Assembly (NCBI GenBank): GCA_036172665.1
Contig: CM069871.1
Coordinates: forward strand, 3,038,001 to 3,102,000
DNA: 64,000 bases
Direction: 5' to 3'
Source of the DNA: Prosopocoilus inquinatus
Lineage: Eukaryota; Arthropoda; Insecta; Coleoptera; Lucanidae
The notes beneath the pieces are model-generated. The model saw only the letters and a program-made list of their open reading frames with translations. It had not been told where the DNA came from and ran no database searches. Below, piece by piece: positions 1-11,492 of this stretch (position 1 is its first letter; each line of letters opens with the position of its first letter). The position numbers and the translations under genes were made by a program.

Positions 1-870
1 TTCGGTGTTTTCTTGAAGCCATTTGAATATGCGCCAGTTTTGCAAAAGAAAAATGATTATTTAACATGAAGAGACGAGGGGGCGAATAGAAGTGAAGAAA
101 AGTGAGGGCGCATTGTCATTTTTTGGGGTATCTTTAATGTCTGTACTTTTTTGTGACAAACAGTAATAGCAAAAAATCTCTTCATTAGAAATTTTGAAGC
201 ATGAAGCGAGGGGGCACCCAAATATTTTTTATCCGGCGACCTCAATCCATGTAATAAAAAAAAATTAAAAATTAAATTTTTCTTACGTCTTAACATGCAT
301 TTTTTTTGGCGTTCGATTTTTTCTCCTAAAATTAAATTTAACCCTCCCTCCTCCCGCCTCTTCCGGGTTTGGAAATCATCTCTCAAATTTAGTTAATTCT
401 TTTTTTTTTCTATTTAATGGCATTTAAGGGCACCGATCACGAAACACATCCTTTATGTAAAATCTCTTAAATAATTCGAAAAAATCAATTTTTCGGTGTT
501 TTCTCTTGAACCCTCTTGAATGTGTGCTAGTTTTTTTTTTTTTTTAAAAAACAAGAATTATTTAATATGAAGAGGCCAGGAGGTGGGGGCTATTAGAATT
601 CAAGAAGAGGAGGCCACTGTCATTTTTTTTGGCGATCTTTAAACGTCCGAACTCGTTTATTATTATGACAACCAGCATTTGCAAAAAAAATATCTAAACG
701 GGATGTCGAGCAAGGAGGGGGGGGGTCCCCCAAAATTTTAGAAATATCTACTATTTTTCTTACGCTGGAAAAGTAAGCAAATATTTTTTGGTGTGCATTT
801 TTTATTCCTAAAATTAAATTTGTATTTGAAGTCCCCCTTAGTAGGTCATCTGTCAAATTTTTAAATATTT
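1..870. repeat. Two diverged tandem copies of a ~0.49-kb unit
   Basis: The block that begins at position 1 (TTCGGTGTTTTCTTGA...) recurs at about 493 (TTCGGTGTTTTCTCTTGA...). The same order of sub-blocks follows in both: TTATTTAA(C/T)ATGAAGAG, a purine-rich GAGG stretch, GTCATTTTTT, a TGACAA(A/C)CAG block, then a G-rich run next to CCC. Short minus-strand open frames lie at the same place in both copies, but they are Lys/Phe-rich and look like by-products of AT-rich repeat DNA. The first copy is cut by the left window edge, so more copies may lie outside. Confidence 0.65.
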
Positions 871-1385
871 AATCATTTTTCGCCTGAGATGGAATCATCT
901 TCAACTTTTGTTTTCTGTCCTGATCATTCTGTATTTCGTTTTGTTTTTTAAATGTTTTGTTTTTGCTTCACTAACGATTTTTCGATGTTCTTCTTTTCTT
1001 TTCTTTCTTGTTTGTTTTTGTCTTAGCAATCCTTTGAACAAAACAATTGCGCGTTTGTTTTTATTTAAATTGTAATTACTTTTCGTGTTGATTGGTGTAT
1101 TTATGATTTTCTTTATTTTCTAACATTTACTGCGATTGCCGTTTGTATATTTCTTAGTTTCTTATTTCACGATCTAATTTTGATTTCATTTTTTTGTTAT
1201 TTTTTTTTTAAATCAGTTTGACATTATTTATTTACTTTTTCTCTTTCAAATAATTTTTCAATTTATTACCGTTATGTTTGAATTATTTTTATTTTATTTA
1301 ACTTCTGCAGTTCTCCTTGTTTTTCAAAAATAAAATTTAAAAAAGTGCCCGGCGAGGGTTAGGTTTTAACGTGAAAGTCTCAATG
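871..1385. other. AT-rich spacer, nothing recognised
   Basis: T-rich DNA with many TTTTG and TTTC runs. It resembles the longer T-rich tracts at 8.3-10.1 kb but lacks their most recognisable block. No supported gene. Confidence 0.5.
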
Positions 1386-1390
1386 TCTGT

Positions 1391-1830
1391 CAGGGGCGGA
1401 TTTAGGCATGATTTTCATGGGCCGCAGCCCAGGGCCCCGTTCGATCAAAGGGCCCCCTTGGTGGTCAAGAAATGAAAAACTATATTATTTTAGCAATGTT
1501 TCAAAAGTCTCGATGTTTCTGGACATGTCCCGATTTTTCGAAGACAACGTCCCGATTTACGAAACTCAGAAGGTGGCAACCCTATACACGAAACATCTCT
1601 AACTTGATTGTGTCTAAACACGCGAATCTTGAAATGTACCTTGGCCATGGCATGCGAATCTTAAGACGTACCTCAGCCACAATAGGCGCCGTACTGATTG
1701 CATTAACTGTTACTATTTTCAGAGAAGAGAAGTGATGTCTGATGTTGCCTTTTGAATTGTAATCAGTTGTAATTTGGGTTAATTGGATAGCCCCCCTGAT
1801 AGTGTTAGCCCAGGGTCCCCAAAAATTAAG
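1391..1830 (+). mobile_element. hAT-like transposon remnant (left end only)
   Basis: The segment starts with CAGGGGCGGATTTAGG, a terminus often seen on hAT-type insect elements, followed by a GC-rich block containing GGGCCGCAGCCCAGGGCCCC. A related piece, TTAGCCCAGGGTCCCC, lies near 1806-1822. I cannot find the expected inverted right end, so it is probably truncated. The open frames inside have no family features that I recognise. Confidence 0.35.
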
Positions 1831-2608
1831 GTATTTTTAAATCTTTAATATCGCTTAAGCTTCGTCACTAAAGAAAATTTGTCTTTCTAGAATTTCGTTT
1901 TACTTTTCTGTTATGTCTTCAGTCTTCATTTAATCCCGTATCCCACGTGACCTACGACCTTCGATGTACCAAAACCAAAATGTACTTAACTGTTGACTAA
2001 AATAATTCTAAAAATTATAAAATACTCAAATGAAGTTATTGTGAAAAAACAGTGACTGTGATGCTTAGCTCCATCCGCCCGCCGTCCTTCGCGTCGCACT
2101 TCTGCCAACCGTCTTCTATATTTGGTTAACCGTGTACAACTATCAGGTGGAACTCGGTCACATGGGACACGATCAATTATGAAACCCAGCAGTAGTTTCA
2201 AATTTGATTACCAAATTTATACGGACACAACATCGAGAATTCAAACGGCCTTTATTTCCGCTAAATTCGGAAGTAATTAGCGCTGATGAGCTTGATGAAT
2301 GTTTCGCGGACCTTTCCCCCAAGGGGCCATTAGTGTTTATAAAGATGCATTACGTCCCCCTCCCACATTCCACGATGCACTTTAGTGTTTTGCGTCGAGT
2401 GCTGCACATTACGTGTGTCATTAACTCGATTATGAGATTTAATTATGTACGAACTATAACGATGAGTACTCGAAAAGTAAATGTTGACGAGTATTTCTTT
2501 TTTTTGTTTCATTTAGATGCTAAAATACGCCAAGAGAAAAATAGAATAAGTATTGCAATGACTGCAGACAGTGTTCTGGAAAGTAAAAGTCTAAAATCCG
2601 TGTACATG
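1831..2608. other. Intergenic DNA with a dispersed-repeat fragment
   Basis: Contains a stretch around 1915-1965 (CTTCATTTAATCCCGTATCCCACGTG) whose reverse complement resembles 38088-38120. An open frame at 2204-2638 (+) runs through a T-rich repeat and into the TACAGGG element, and has no domain I recognise. I do not call a gene here. Confidence 0.4.
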
Positions 2609-3140
2609 ATTTTTTTTTTTTTAATATACAGGGTGTAATTTTTATGAGGGAACAAACGTCAAGGGCCAGTTCCTCACGTCGAATTATGAAAAAAAGTTCA
2701 TATAAACACATGTCGGCAAGCGCATGGTTTCCGAGATACAGGGTCCGGAAAAAAGCAGGGAAACTTTTTTGTTGTCGATTTCTCAGAAAAATTTATTCTT
2801 TATGAAAGTTGCCGCGTCCTCCCAAACCTAAAACGCACTTGTCAAAATCTGAATATCTATCGTCGTATACCGAGGAGATCGAAATGTTTGAAATCGACGT
2901 AAGAGTAAAGTACCTTTATTTTTCAAGATACGCGGAAATGTTATTTGGGAAAGTTGTTCGGGAACGTTACGAGATTTCAAATATGAAATCGTGGCTGCCT
3001 GCGATGATTTTGTTATAACTCGAAAACTATGCGTTTGCGGACCTATGTTTATACGAACTTTTTTTCATATTTCGGTGTGAGGAACTGGCCCTTAAAGTTT
3101 GGCCCCTCATTAAAGTTACACCCTGTATATTAAAAAAAAA
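2609..3140. mobile_element. MITE with TACAGGGTGTAA terminal inverted repeats
   Basis: The left end, TATACAGGGTGTAATTTTTA from about 2625, mirrors the right end ...AAAGTTACACCCTGTATA at about 3110-3129. The inverted repeat continues inward for roughly 90 bp: GGGCCAGTTCCTCAC on the left matches GTGAGGAACTGGCCC on the right, and both carry the ATGAAAAAAAGTTC block. The flanking T-run and A-run continue the symmetry. There is no coding capacity, so it is a non-autonomous element. Confidence 0.85.
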
Positions 3141-3240
3141 AGAAAAACGGGAAATGCAAATGAGGACAACAATTGCGAACGTTGGAATGAAACAAAAGAC
3201 ATAGAAATTGAAAATCGTTCGAGAAAATTGAAAGAAAATT

Positions 3241-3357
3241 CATAACTCGAAAACTATGCGTTTGCGGACCTATGTTTATACGAACTTTTTTTCATATTTC
3301 GGTGTGAGGAACTGGCCCTTAAAGTTTGGCCCCTCATTAAAATTGCACCCTGTATAA
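3241..3357. repeat. Extra copy of the right arm of the preceding MITE
   Basis: Bases 3242-3355 repeat 3016-3128 almost exactly, from CATAACTCGAAAACTATGCG to the CCCTGTATA terminus. They lie only about 110 bp downstream. The copy has a right end but no left end. Confidence 0.85.
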
Positions 3358-4053
3358 ACGAGAACGGGTACGAACATTTTTTGTTGATTAGTTCCTCTGT
3401 GGGAGTATGCACGATTTTTTTTTGTCTTTCAGTGAATCAATAATATTATAGATGATTTTCGGATCACACGTACACAATCATTAAAAACATTTTATAATGA
3501 TTAGGTCACCATGCGTTAAAATTAGTATTGCCTATTTGTGTTAATTGTTGTGCGTACATGGTGCAATCGAAAAGTTTTACTTGAACGTAACTTACACAGT
3601 GCAAAACAGCCCCAATCTGGAAATTTGGCCGAACAAACGAATCTTCATCCAAATTCCTGGTACGATCAACATTGGTGGTGGCGGTGACAGTTGTGCAACA
3701 ATCACTGTTTGCGAAATGTTTACGTATCGCGTCGCGACGCCTTCCACGTTAAGGTCCTACGTGAACTGCACACCGAGTTCGAGGTTCGCCTCGACGCTGG
3801 CTGATAACGACGCCGCCCCAAATCGCGCATGCCCGCTACAACCTGAAAATAACTAAAGCATATCCTTCTGGCAAAGACAATAGAGAATTGAGATGGATAG
3901 ATCTACATACATATTTAAACTGTGTTCAACATAATATGTATACATACTATCTACCACCACCCCCCCTCCCCCTCCCCACACGTATTACTGTTGTGTACAG
4001 TTTCATTTCATATCATCAACATCGTCCCTCTTATACTTTAATTCGTTGTAGAA
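3358..4053. other. Intergenic, moderate GC patch, no gene called
   Basis: An open frame at 3545-3856 (+, 103 codons) overlaps a locally GC-richer patch at 3665-3845. Its protein has no motif I recognise, and I see no convincing splice context. It could be an exon of something I do not know; evidence is weak. Confidence 0.3.
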
Positions 4054-4110
4054 TTAGAATGAGAATGAGAATGAGAATGAGAATGAGAATGAGAATGAGA
4101 ATGAGATTGT
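4054..4110 (+). repeat. Hexanucleotide microsatellite (GAGAAT)n
   Basis: About eight consecutive GAGAAT/GAATGA units. They encode the run of Arg-Met in the overlapping open frame, which is a repeat artefact rather than a protein. Confidence 0.9.
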
Positions 4111-4436
4111 AACAAACCGTACAGTTTCGTGGTGGCGATTTAAATTATTGTGCCCTGTAAAACATGAAACATACATACAATGTTTCGCTCTAGTAATTCA
4201 CCTTCGGGTTATGGCCAGGGGAATTAAACGCAAGCGGAAGTGAAGTGCAGAGAGCCGCTGCGATTGCTTGGACTTTAATCACCGAAGCAAATGAATTTCT
4301 TTTTTTGTGGACGGCTTATTATTTGTCTTCCTGCTTCGAGCACGTACTCTTCGAATAAAAAACAGTTGATACAATGTACTTACTTGTTTTTTTTTTTTGC
4401 CTAGCCTTGAATTCCCAAGGGGCAACGATAAAAAGC

Positions 4437-6520
4437 ATACAGGGTTACTGCTAATTAAATGGGGATCTCGTAAACTATAAAAGATACAAAGATGATTAAA
4501 TTATAACAAGAGTTGTGCTGTCTTGAGTTCTTAAAAAATACGTAAAAAATCTTTCCTATTTTCATTCGTTGACTTTTGTAATTTCCCTTCGTAACTGGAA
4601 AATTTACTTTCTTTTTAATTTTAATTTCAACGTTTCAACCGCTTCATTGGACCTGATATACAGGGTTACAACTAATTAAATTGGGATCTCCGAAACTATA
4701 AGAGATACAAAGATGGTTAAATTATAGAAAAGTTGCGCTGTCTTGAGTTCTTAAAAAAAATGTGCAAAAACATCTTTGCTATTTTCATTCAAAATATCTT
4801 CAAAAAACCGAAAATTCTCCTCATTTTCGAAAATCTCCAATATCTTTCTTAAATAAAAATCATAAAATTCGGTGTTTTTACATTAAATTCGATGTACAAC
4901 CTAATGCAGTTCGAAGAAATAGGTTAGTTTTGACACTTTCCTGATTTTTTTCCCTAAATTGGCAACACACTGTATTTTCCTGAGGAAATAACTTTTTTCT
5001 AATAATACAATGAATCTTGTCAGTGCAAGCAAAAAAAGTGACAGCTGCAACTTCACATACTACATCCTCCTCTCATTTTCGCTCGCACTGTATATGGCGT
5101 AGTCCGTATGCTCAGTTTATTCAAGCTTTGAAATAGTAATAAATTGAACACGACCTTGAATATTTGAACTCGGGGGAGGAGGGGATGTTACGAACTTCTT
5201 AGACAGACAGTTCCATTATTAATATTAAAAACTTGGTCTGGACGTAGGTGCCTACCTATAAGGATGCTTTTAAAATATTAACCAGAGTCTAACGCTGTAA
5301 ACGGCAACTTCCCATTTTCATTTTACGAAAGAAAAATTAGGAATTAATGGAGTGCTTTAATTAAAACGTATAGTAATAAGTTGACTGGAAGAAAGGGGGC
5401 GCGTAGTTGACTTTTGTAATTTCCCTTCGTAACTGGAAAAGTTACTTTCTTTTTAATTTTAATTTCAACGTTTCAACTGCTTCATTGGACCTGATATACA
5501 GGGTTACAACTAATTAAATCGGGATCTCCTAAACTATAAAAGATACAAAGATGGTTAAATTATAGCAAAAGTTGCGCTGTCTTGAGTTCTTAAAAAATGT
5601 GCAAAAAAATCTTTGCTATTTTCATTAGTTTTTGAAATATTTTCAAAAAAACTGGAAATTCTCCTCATTTTCGAAAATCTCCAATATCTTTCTTAAATAA
5701 AAATCATAAAATTCGGTGTTTTTACATTAAATTCGATGGACAACCTAATGCAGTTCGAAGAAATAGGTTAGGTTTGACACTTTCGTAGATACGACTGTCA
5801 ACTGTTTCTTTTCTTATGGACGCCACCTTAGATATTCATAGCACGTGATGCACAAATAATTTTTGAATACGACCATACGAACGTTTATGCTTTTGTTTTG
5901 AAACAAAACATTCAGTTACTAGGAATTTTTGTTAAAAAGTAATTATTTTATGTAAAAATGTAAATAAGTACCGTAATTGAGTAAGATTTATTATTTTAAT
6001 AATAATTTTAGTTCCGAATGTTTACACGCACCTGCCTACTAGATATTTTTTTTCAAAATCTTTTGCAGTATCTTGACATTTTGTTTTAAAACAAAAGCAT
6101 ATTTGTGTCGTATGGTCGTGTGTTCAGATTTTGTTTTTGTATCACGTGGTATGAATACCCAAGGTGGCGTCCATAAGAAAAAAGACAGTTGACAGTCGTA
6201 TCTGCGAAACTGTCAATCCTAACCTATTTCTTCGGACTATATTATATCGCTCATCGAATTTAACATAAAAATATCAAAGTTCATGATTCTATTTTCTTAA
6301 TAAATAAGGAAGATATTGGAGATTTTCGAAAATTAGAATTTTCAGTCTTTTTGAAGATATTTCAGAAACGAATGGAGGTAGAAAAGATTTTCTTGAATAT
6401 TTTGATAGGCCCCAAAATAGCGCAACTTTTTTTTGTAATTTAACCATCTTTGTACATCTTACAGTTTACGAGATCCCCATGACGGCACTTTAATTAGTTG
6501 TAACCCCCTGTATAACGCAA
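4437..6520. mobile_element. Cluster of TACAGGGTTAC fold-back elements with a tandem duplication
   Basis: Left termini (TACAGGGTTAC...CTAATTAAAT) occur at about 4438, 4661 and 5498. One right terminus, GTTGTAACCCCCTGTATA, lies at about 6497-6514. The segment 4569-4945 is repeated at 5407-5790 (period about 838 bp). The copy from 5498 to 6514 is a complete fold-back: its left arm (AAATAGGTTAGGTTTGACA, CTTATGGACGCCACCTTAG, TCACGTG, CGTATGG or its complement) returns in inverse order at 6040-6240. The arms are several hundred bases long and the spacer is short. No protein is encoded. Confidence 0.8.
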
Positions 6521-6905
6521 ACTCGTCTGGATCGATCGAACATGTTATACTTCCATTAATAATTTCATTGTCGCTATTTCTGCACGCACATACTTATAAT
6601 TACGATAACGGAAGATGGCATATAATTGTCAAGTTTTTGAATCTTTATTAAAGTGCGTCCTCGTTTTGAAATTCATCAACAACGGCGAAACACAAAAATA
6701 AAAACGTCACGAACGATGCTTGGAACAGATTTAAAACTCAACAAGGGATTATTACTATTAGATAAGAATAAAAGAATGCGTTGATTTATTACTCGAGTAA
6801 GGAAAGTACGATGTAACTGCAAAGATCCACCGCATCGATCCGTGAAAACACACACCGTGGGAAGGCGGCTTTAACGTGATTACTTACTTAATTTATTATT
6901 TTTTT
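6521..6905. other. Intergenic, nothing recognised
   Basis: No supported gene, repeat pair or RNA seen here. Confidence 0.4.
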
Positions 6906-6917
6906 TTTTTAACTAAT

Positions 6918-7056
6918 CACTTAGGTCCAATTTTACAAGTGCGGCTCAACTTTGAGCTGAGGCTTAAACCCTTAGCAACGATTATTTCAACAATTGTTGT
7001 GAAGGATTTAAGCTTCGGCTCAAAGTTAAACCGTCATTGTAAAACTGGGCCTTAGA
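6918..7056. mobile_element. Short palindromic MITE
   Basis: AGGTCCAATTTTACAAGTG at the left is matched by the inverse of CATTGTAAAACTGGGCCTTA at the right. Internal blocks CGGCTCAACTTTGAGC and GGCTTAAACCCTTAGCAACG also have inverted partners, so nearly the whole 137 bp folds on itself around CAACAATTGTTG. A diverged half-copy (GGCCCAGTTTTTCCATCAC) is seen at about 42101. Confidence 0.75.
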
Positions 7057-7310
7057 GTGGTCGATGTTGTTAGTTGCAGATTTCGTAAGTGCAATTGAGA
7101 CAAGAGACAGAGATAAAAACACGACTGTTGGTTAAAGTGGAAGTCTTCAATCAGTATACAGTGCTCTTTTTTAACTGTGGACATGGCCATGCTGAAAACG
7201 TTGCTTCGTGTTAACTTATGTTCCGCTCAAAATTTTAATCTAATTTCAGTTTCTAATACGTGCGTCTTTAAATTAATTATTTTAATATTAAAAGTGGAAA
7301 TTTTTAATGT

Positions 7311-7395
7311 ATCGAGTAGGTCAACGTTAAGGAGAAATTAGTCGCTGCCGACTGCCTGACGAATTATTAATTTTTGATTTTGACCTACTCGATTC
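7311..7395. repeat. Short inverted-repeat element
   Basis: ATCGAGTAGGTCAA at about 7313 is matched by TTGACCTACTCGAT near 7380-7393. The 60-bp interior has no partner. Confidence 0.6.
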
Positions 7396-7691
7396 ATACT
7401 CGGGCGCTGATAATTTTTTAACATTACAAATTAAAATAATTAAATTACTGACGCGCTTCTTACTCTCGCAATGTTCATTTTGCAATAAATTATGTAATTA
7501 ATTATTAGAAACAAAAATTTGTTTAAAATCTTGAGTAGAACATGAGGCAACAAAAGCAGTGTATGTCGTTTTAGAGTTAGCAGTGTTGCAAATTCGAAGG
7601 AAATTTCCCTTCTTTGGGGATGACTTTTAGATGACGTCACTTGGGAGAATTATACATCGGAGGGATTTTTTATTTATTTTTATCGTTATTA

Positions 7692-7779
7692 CAGTCCCCG
7701 TCACGAAGCAAGCGTAATGCGTCACAGTCAGTAATTTGACGTCATTACTGGCTGTGACGCATTACGCTTGCTTCGTCCA
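7692..7779. repeat. Near-perfect long palindrome
   Basis: The left arm ACGAAGCAAGCGTAATGCG continues through TCACAGTCAGTAATTTGACG. It is answered by TCATTACTGGCTGTGACGC continuing through ATTACGCTTGCTTCGT. The arms are about 38 bp with one or two mismatches and almost no loop. Confidence 0.85.
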
Positions 7780-8329
7780 ATGTTGCCACAAGTAGCGGCG
7801 CCAAACAGAAATTTATTTGAAACGTCATGCAGTAAAAACGGAAAAAACGTTCTTTTCTTCTTTTTTCTCAATAATTACATCTTGTATCGCTAGAATGAAA
7901 TTTGGAAGTAATTGAACTTAAGTACGACTCAGTTTACAGTCAAAGTAACTCTCAGATACACGAAACACGGTTAACAAATTATTGAGGTTATGTGCGAATG
8001 TTTAATGTTTATACTTGACAACATGGCGATATATTGCCAACTTATTCCTCATTTGTTTACAGCATTTTACATGATTCTCTAGTATTTTAAGATGATATGA
8101 GTTTTCGTCATTAATGACGAGATTTTATCCGTACGTTACCGTGGAACAGGGTTGCCAGATTGGGCGACATTCCACCATTTCGGCTACATTTATTTGGCGC
8201 CTGGCGCCTGATTTTGATTACTTTTGCTGTCTTCACATAATGACAAATAAAAAAAAACAAAATATACAATGCGATCAATAATGATTGTCCATATCACTGC
8301 TTGAATTTCAAGGCATTACATGACGAGAA

Positions 8330-10140
8330 TGGTTTCAAGGTCATTTTCTTTTGTTTTTTGTTGGTTTCATTTCTTTTTTGTTTTTGTCTTATTTTGAGAA
8401 AATTACGTTTTGCATTTTCTGTTTCGTTCGTTTGTTTATTTTGTCCTTTTGTTTTGTGCTAGTTTATTTACTTGCAAAATAAATTTTCAACCGGGGAATC
8501 GCCATTTTTTATTTAACTATGTTCTTCTGTCCATTCTTTTGTTTTATGTTTTCATGTCTTTTTTTAAATCCAATTTGGTTTTCACATTTTTATTAACTCC
8601 TCTTTTGTTTCCTGCGAGTTTGTTTTCATTTGCAAAAATTTCCGTCGATTATCATTTTTCTCGCTCATCTTTTTTTTAATTCATTTTTTTATATTGTCGT
8701 GTTTGTCTTTTGCTTATTTTTACCAAATTGAATTTTCGCATTTCGTTGACTGACGCTTTTTCGCATTTATTTTGTTTGTTTTCTGCAAGATTTCTTTTTT
8801 TTAATTTTTCGTCAGGAGATTCATTTGGTTTTTGTTCATCTTCTTAGTCCGTTTTCTTTTTTCTTCTGTTTTTGTTTTTTTTTCTTTTGTTTTGTATGCT
8901 TTCCTAATATTAATTTTATTTTTCCTTTCTTACAGAATTGATTTTTCATATTTGATTAACGCTTGTTTGTAGTGCATCGTTTTTCTTTTGTTTTGTGTCT
9001 CAATCGTAAACTTCTTTTGTTTCGCGTACTGTATTTCGCGTTTTTTTTTTAATCATTTTATTGACTTTTACAGATTGCTTTGGTTTTTGGAAAATTGTTG
9101 TTTTCCGTTCAGCTTACTGTCGTCGATCTTCCTTTGTTCATTTCACGCTTTGTATTTTGTTTGATGGTGCTGTTTTCGTTTCTCCTTTGTTTCTGACTTT
9201 TTTTGCAGGTTTCTCTCTTTATTTGTTCTGATTTTTAATATCCCAAATCGACGATTTTTTGTTTTCTTTTTTTTGTCTTCGAGAAAAATTATCAACACGA
9301 TCAATAGTGACGTTTCATTTTCATTTGTTTTTCGGTCATTTCATAATTTTTTTCTCTTTTGTTTTTTATCTTAAGGAATTGCTTAAGGTTTTGCATTTTT
9401 TTCACGGTTCGGTTATTTTGTTTTGTCGCTTTGCTTTCTCTGCCAGACTTGTAAAACTGTTCGGCCAGAGAATCGCCATTTTTATTTACTTTTTTTGTCT
9501 ATCCGTTGTTCTATTTTTTTTCTTTTTTGTTGGAATTGTTTTCGCGTTTTATTGACTCTCTTTTGTATCCTGTGAGTTTGAGTTTATTTGTAAAAAATTC
9601 CATCGATTTTTATTTTTTTTTTGTCCGCCTTAGTGTCGGGGTACTTCTGTTTTTTTTTTTTTAATTTATCTTCTGCTTTCGTATTTCTCTTTTGTTTATT
9701 TTTATCAAATTGATTTTTTACATTTTGTTGGCCAACACTTTTTTTACAGTTGTACTTCGTTTTTTACGATTTTTTTTTATTCCGTCTGGAGATTCATTCG
9801 TGGGTTTTTGTTCATCTCTGTCATCAAGTTTCTTTTGTTTTTTTTTTTTTTAATCTCTTCTTTATGCTTTCGTGCTACGGATTTCTCTTTTGAATGTCTT
9901 ATCTTAGTTTCTCGCATTTTATGGGCGCTTGTTCATCGTTTTGCATTTGTTTTGTGTCCATCACAGTTTGTTTTATGCGCTGCATTTCATCGTTGCTATC
10001 TCTTTTTAATGACTATTTCTTATAATTATAATAAATAATAATTTGCTTTTCTTTCTGCCCGGAAAACTATTGATTTTTCGATCAACTTGGTACTGTCGAT
10101 CTTCTTTTAGTTGTTTTTTTCTCGCTCATGCCTTGAAATT
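8330..10140 (+). repeat. Long T-rich dispersed repeat tract
   Basis: About 1.8 kb in which the plus strand is overwhelmingly T with TTTTGTTTT, TTTCTTTTG and CGTATTTCG blocks. Semi-conserved blocks recur inside it: GATTCATTTGGTTTTTGTTC near 8820 and a variant near 9792, and repeated CGCCATTTTTTATTTA near 8500 and 9474. The same vocabulary appears at 32.3-33.2 kb, 40.9-41.3 kb and, in reverse orientation, 48.1-49.1 kb. Phe/Leu-rich open frames here are by-products of the composition. Confidence 0.7.
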
Positions 10141-10748
10141 TACGAAAAAATTGTTTGGATTATGTAGATTCTTCGTTCGCCTTTTGACAGATGGCGCTAA
10201 ACGCTGACTTTTCTTGAGCACATAACCTACAAAAATAGAACAAACGTAATTTTGAACGTAATGTTCAAAACAAACATGAACATTTCAGAGAATCTTTGCA
10301 TTTTAATTTAACCGAATTTCTATTTTTAAGTAAAAAATAAAGAATTTTATTTCGCAATGGTGGGCTGTTCAAATTGAAGTTTGACGGAGTATTACAGAGC
10401 AACTTCAGAGACAATTTTCCCGTCAGGAAAAGTGAAAAGCGCAGGATAACCTCTCCTTATCGATCCTGTCCTTGCCCATTATCTTTAGCAGGTCTTTATC
10501 ATCCATAATAGCTATTGTATTCCAAACAGCACTAAAAGCATACGTGCATACTAGAATATTGATTGCGAAATAGTCATTGTTTCAGGAAGTTACGTAAGTT
10601 GAAAACCCATCGCTTAATAATGAATGATGCAAAAGGATTGTGCCGAATTATTTACGGGATGCTGTTTGTCTTCAAGCGAACTTTCGACTTGCTCAGCAAC
10701 AATGAAAGCAGGCTTCTTCAAGTAGACGTGTTAAAATGCAGCATCAAA

Positions 10749-11492
10749 TAGGGTATATGAACATTTTTTTTTAAAGATTTTATTTGAAAGTAGGCAAAAA
10801 TACGATAATTTAGATATATTTCTTTTTTTTTTTGATAAATGAATATTAAAGTCGTAAAAAATTAAAGAAATTTGAATTGATTAAATTCCCGCCAAAACGC
10901 ACATTCTGACCGTGTGACGTCAATGTTCATACGTTGTCAAATCGTAATAAGTGAATATCAATACGAACACTTAAAACTTATTACGATAAATATTCAAACG
11001 TATTATCAATATTGTGCTCTGCAATAATGTAAAAATACCTGTGCAAGAACTCCGAATAAATTATTTATAAGCGTTTCACAAAATTTAGTGTTACTAACCT
11101 TACTTCTCAATGGCGAAAAGTTCCCGTTTCCACCACAAATTTCTCACCAACAGAGTAAAAAATATAATAATTTCTTTAAGATATTCACTTAGTAATTGTT
11201 GCTTAAATTAAAACTACATTTTTCAGCACATATTAAGAGCAAACATTCAAACTATTTGACAAGGGTCTGCATACAACATGAACGTCAAGGACAATGTATG
11301 AACACTGACGTCACAACGAATGGGAAGCCTTTCAAAACCACGTGATTTATATTTGAATATTTTCGATTATATTTATTAATTTAAAATAATAATAAACAGA
11401 AATAGCGTACAAATTTGGTGTTTTCGCGTTACTATAGTCTCGATTAGAGAGCTTTAATAAATAGTTTTATATTATTGTCATGTACCCTATTC
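10749..11492. mobile_element. Non-autonomous element with TAGGGTA ends
   Basis: TAGGGTATATGAACA at about 10750 and TGTCATGTACCCTA at about 11477-11490 look like terminal inverted repeats. The right part (11290-11490) is matched in inverse orientation at 31197-31400, which supports a mobile family. Interior blocks such as GTGTGACGTCAATGTTCATAC have inverted partners near 11300. Confidence 0.6.

Noticed and set aside
2040..2200. GC-rich patch considered as a tRNA or other small RNA
   Set aside because: I could not fit a cloverleaf or the A and B box sequences.
2204..2638. 144-codon open frame on the plus strand
   Set aside because: It runs through a T-rich stretch into the end of a TACAGGG MITE; its protein shows no domain, and the Phe-rich end is encoded by repeat DNA.
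3888..4112. Open frame ending in an (Arg-Met) run
   Set aside because: The repeat is the GAGAAT microsatellite read in frame; no gene context.
8410..10038. Several Phe/Leu-rich open frames that look like membrane proteins
   Set aside because: They are produced by T-rich DNA; similar frames appear in every tract of this family, with no conserved protein between tracts.
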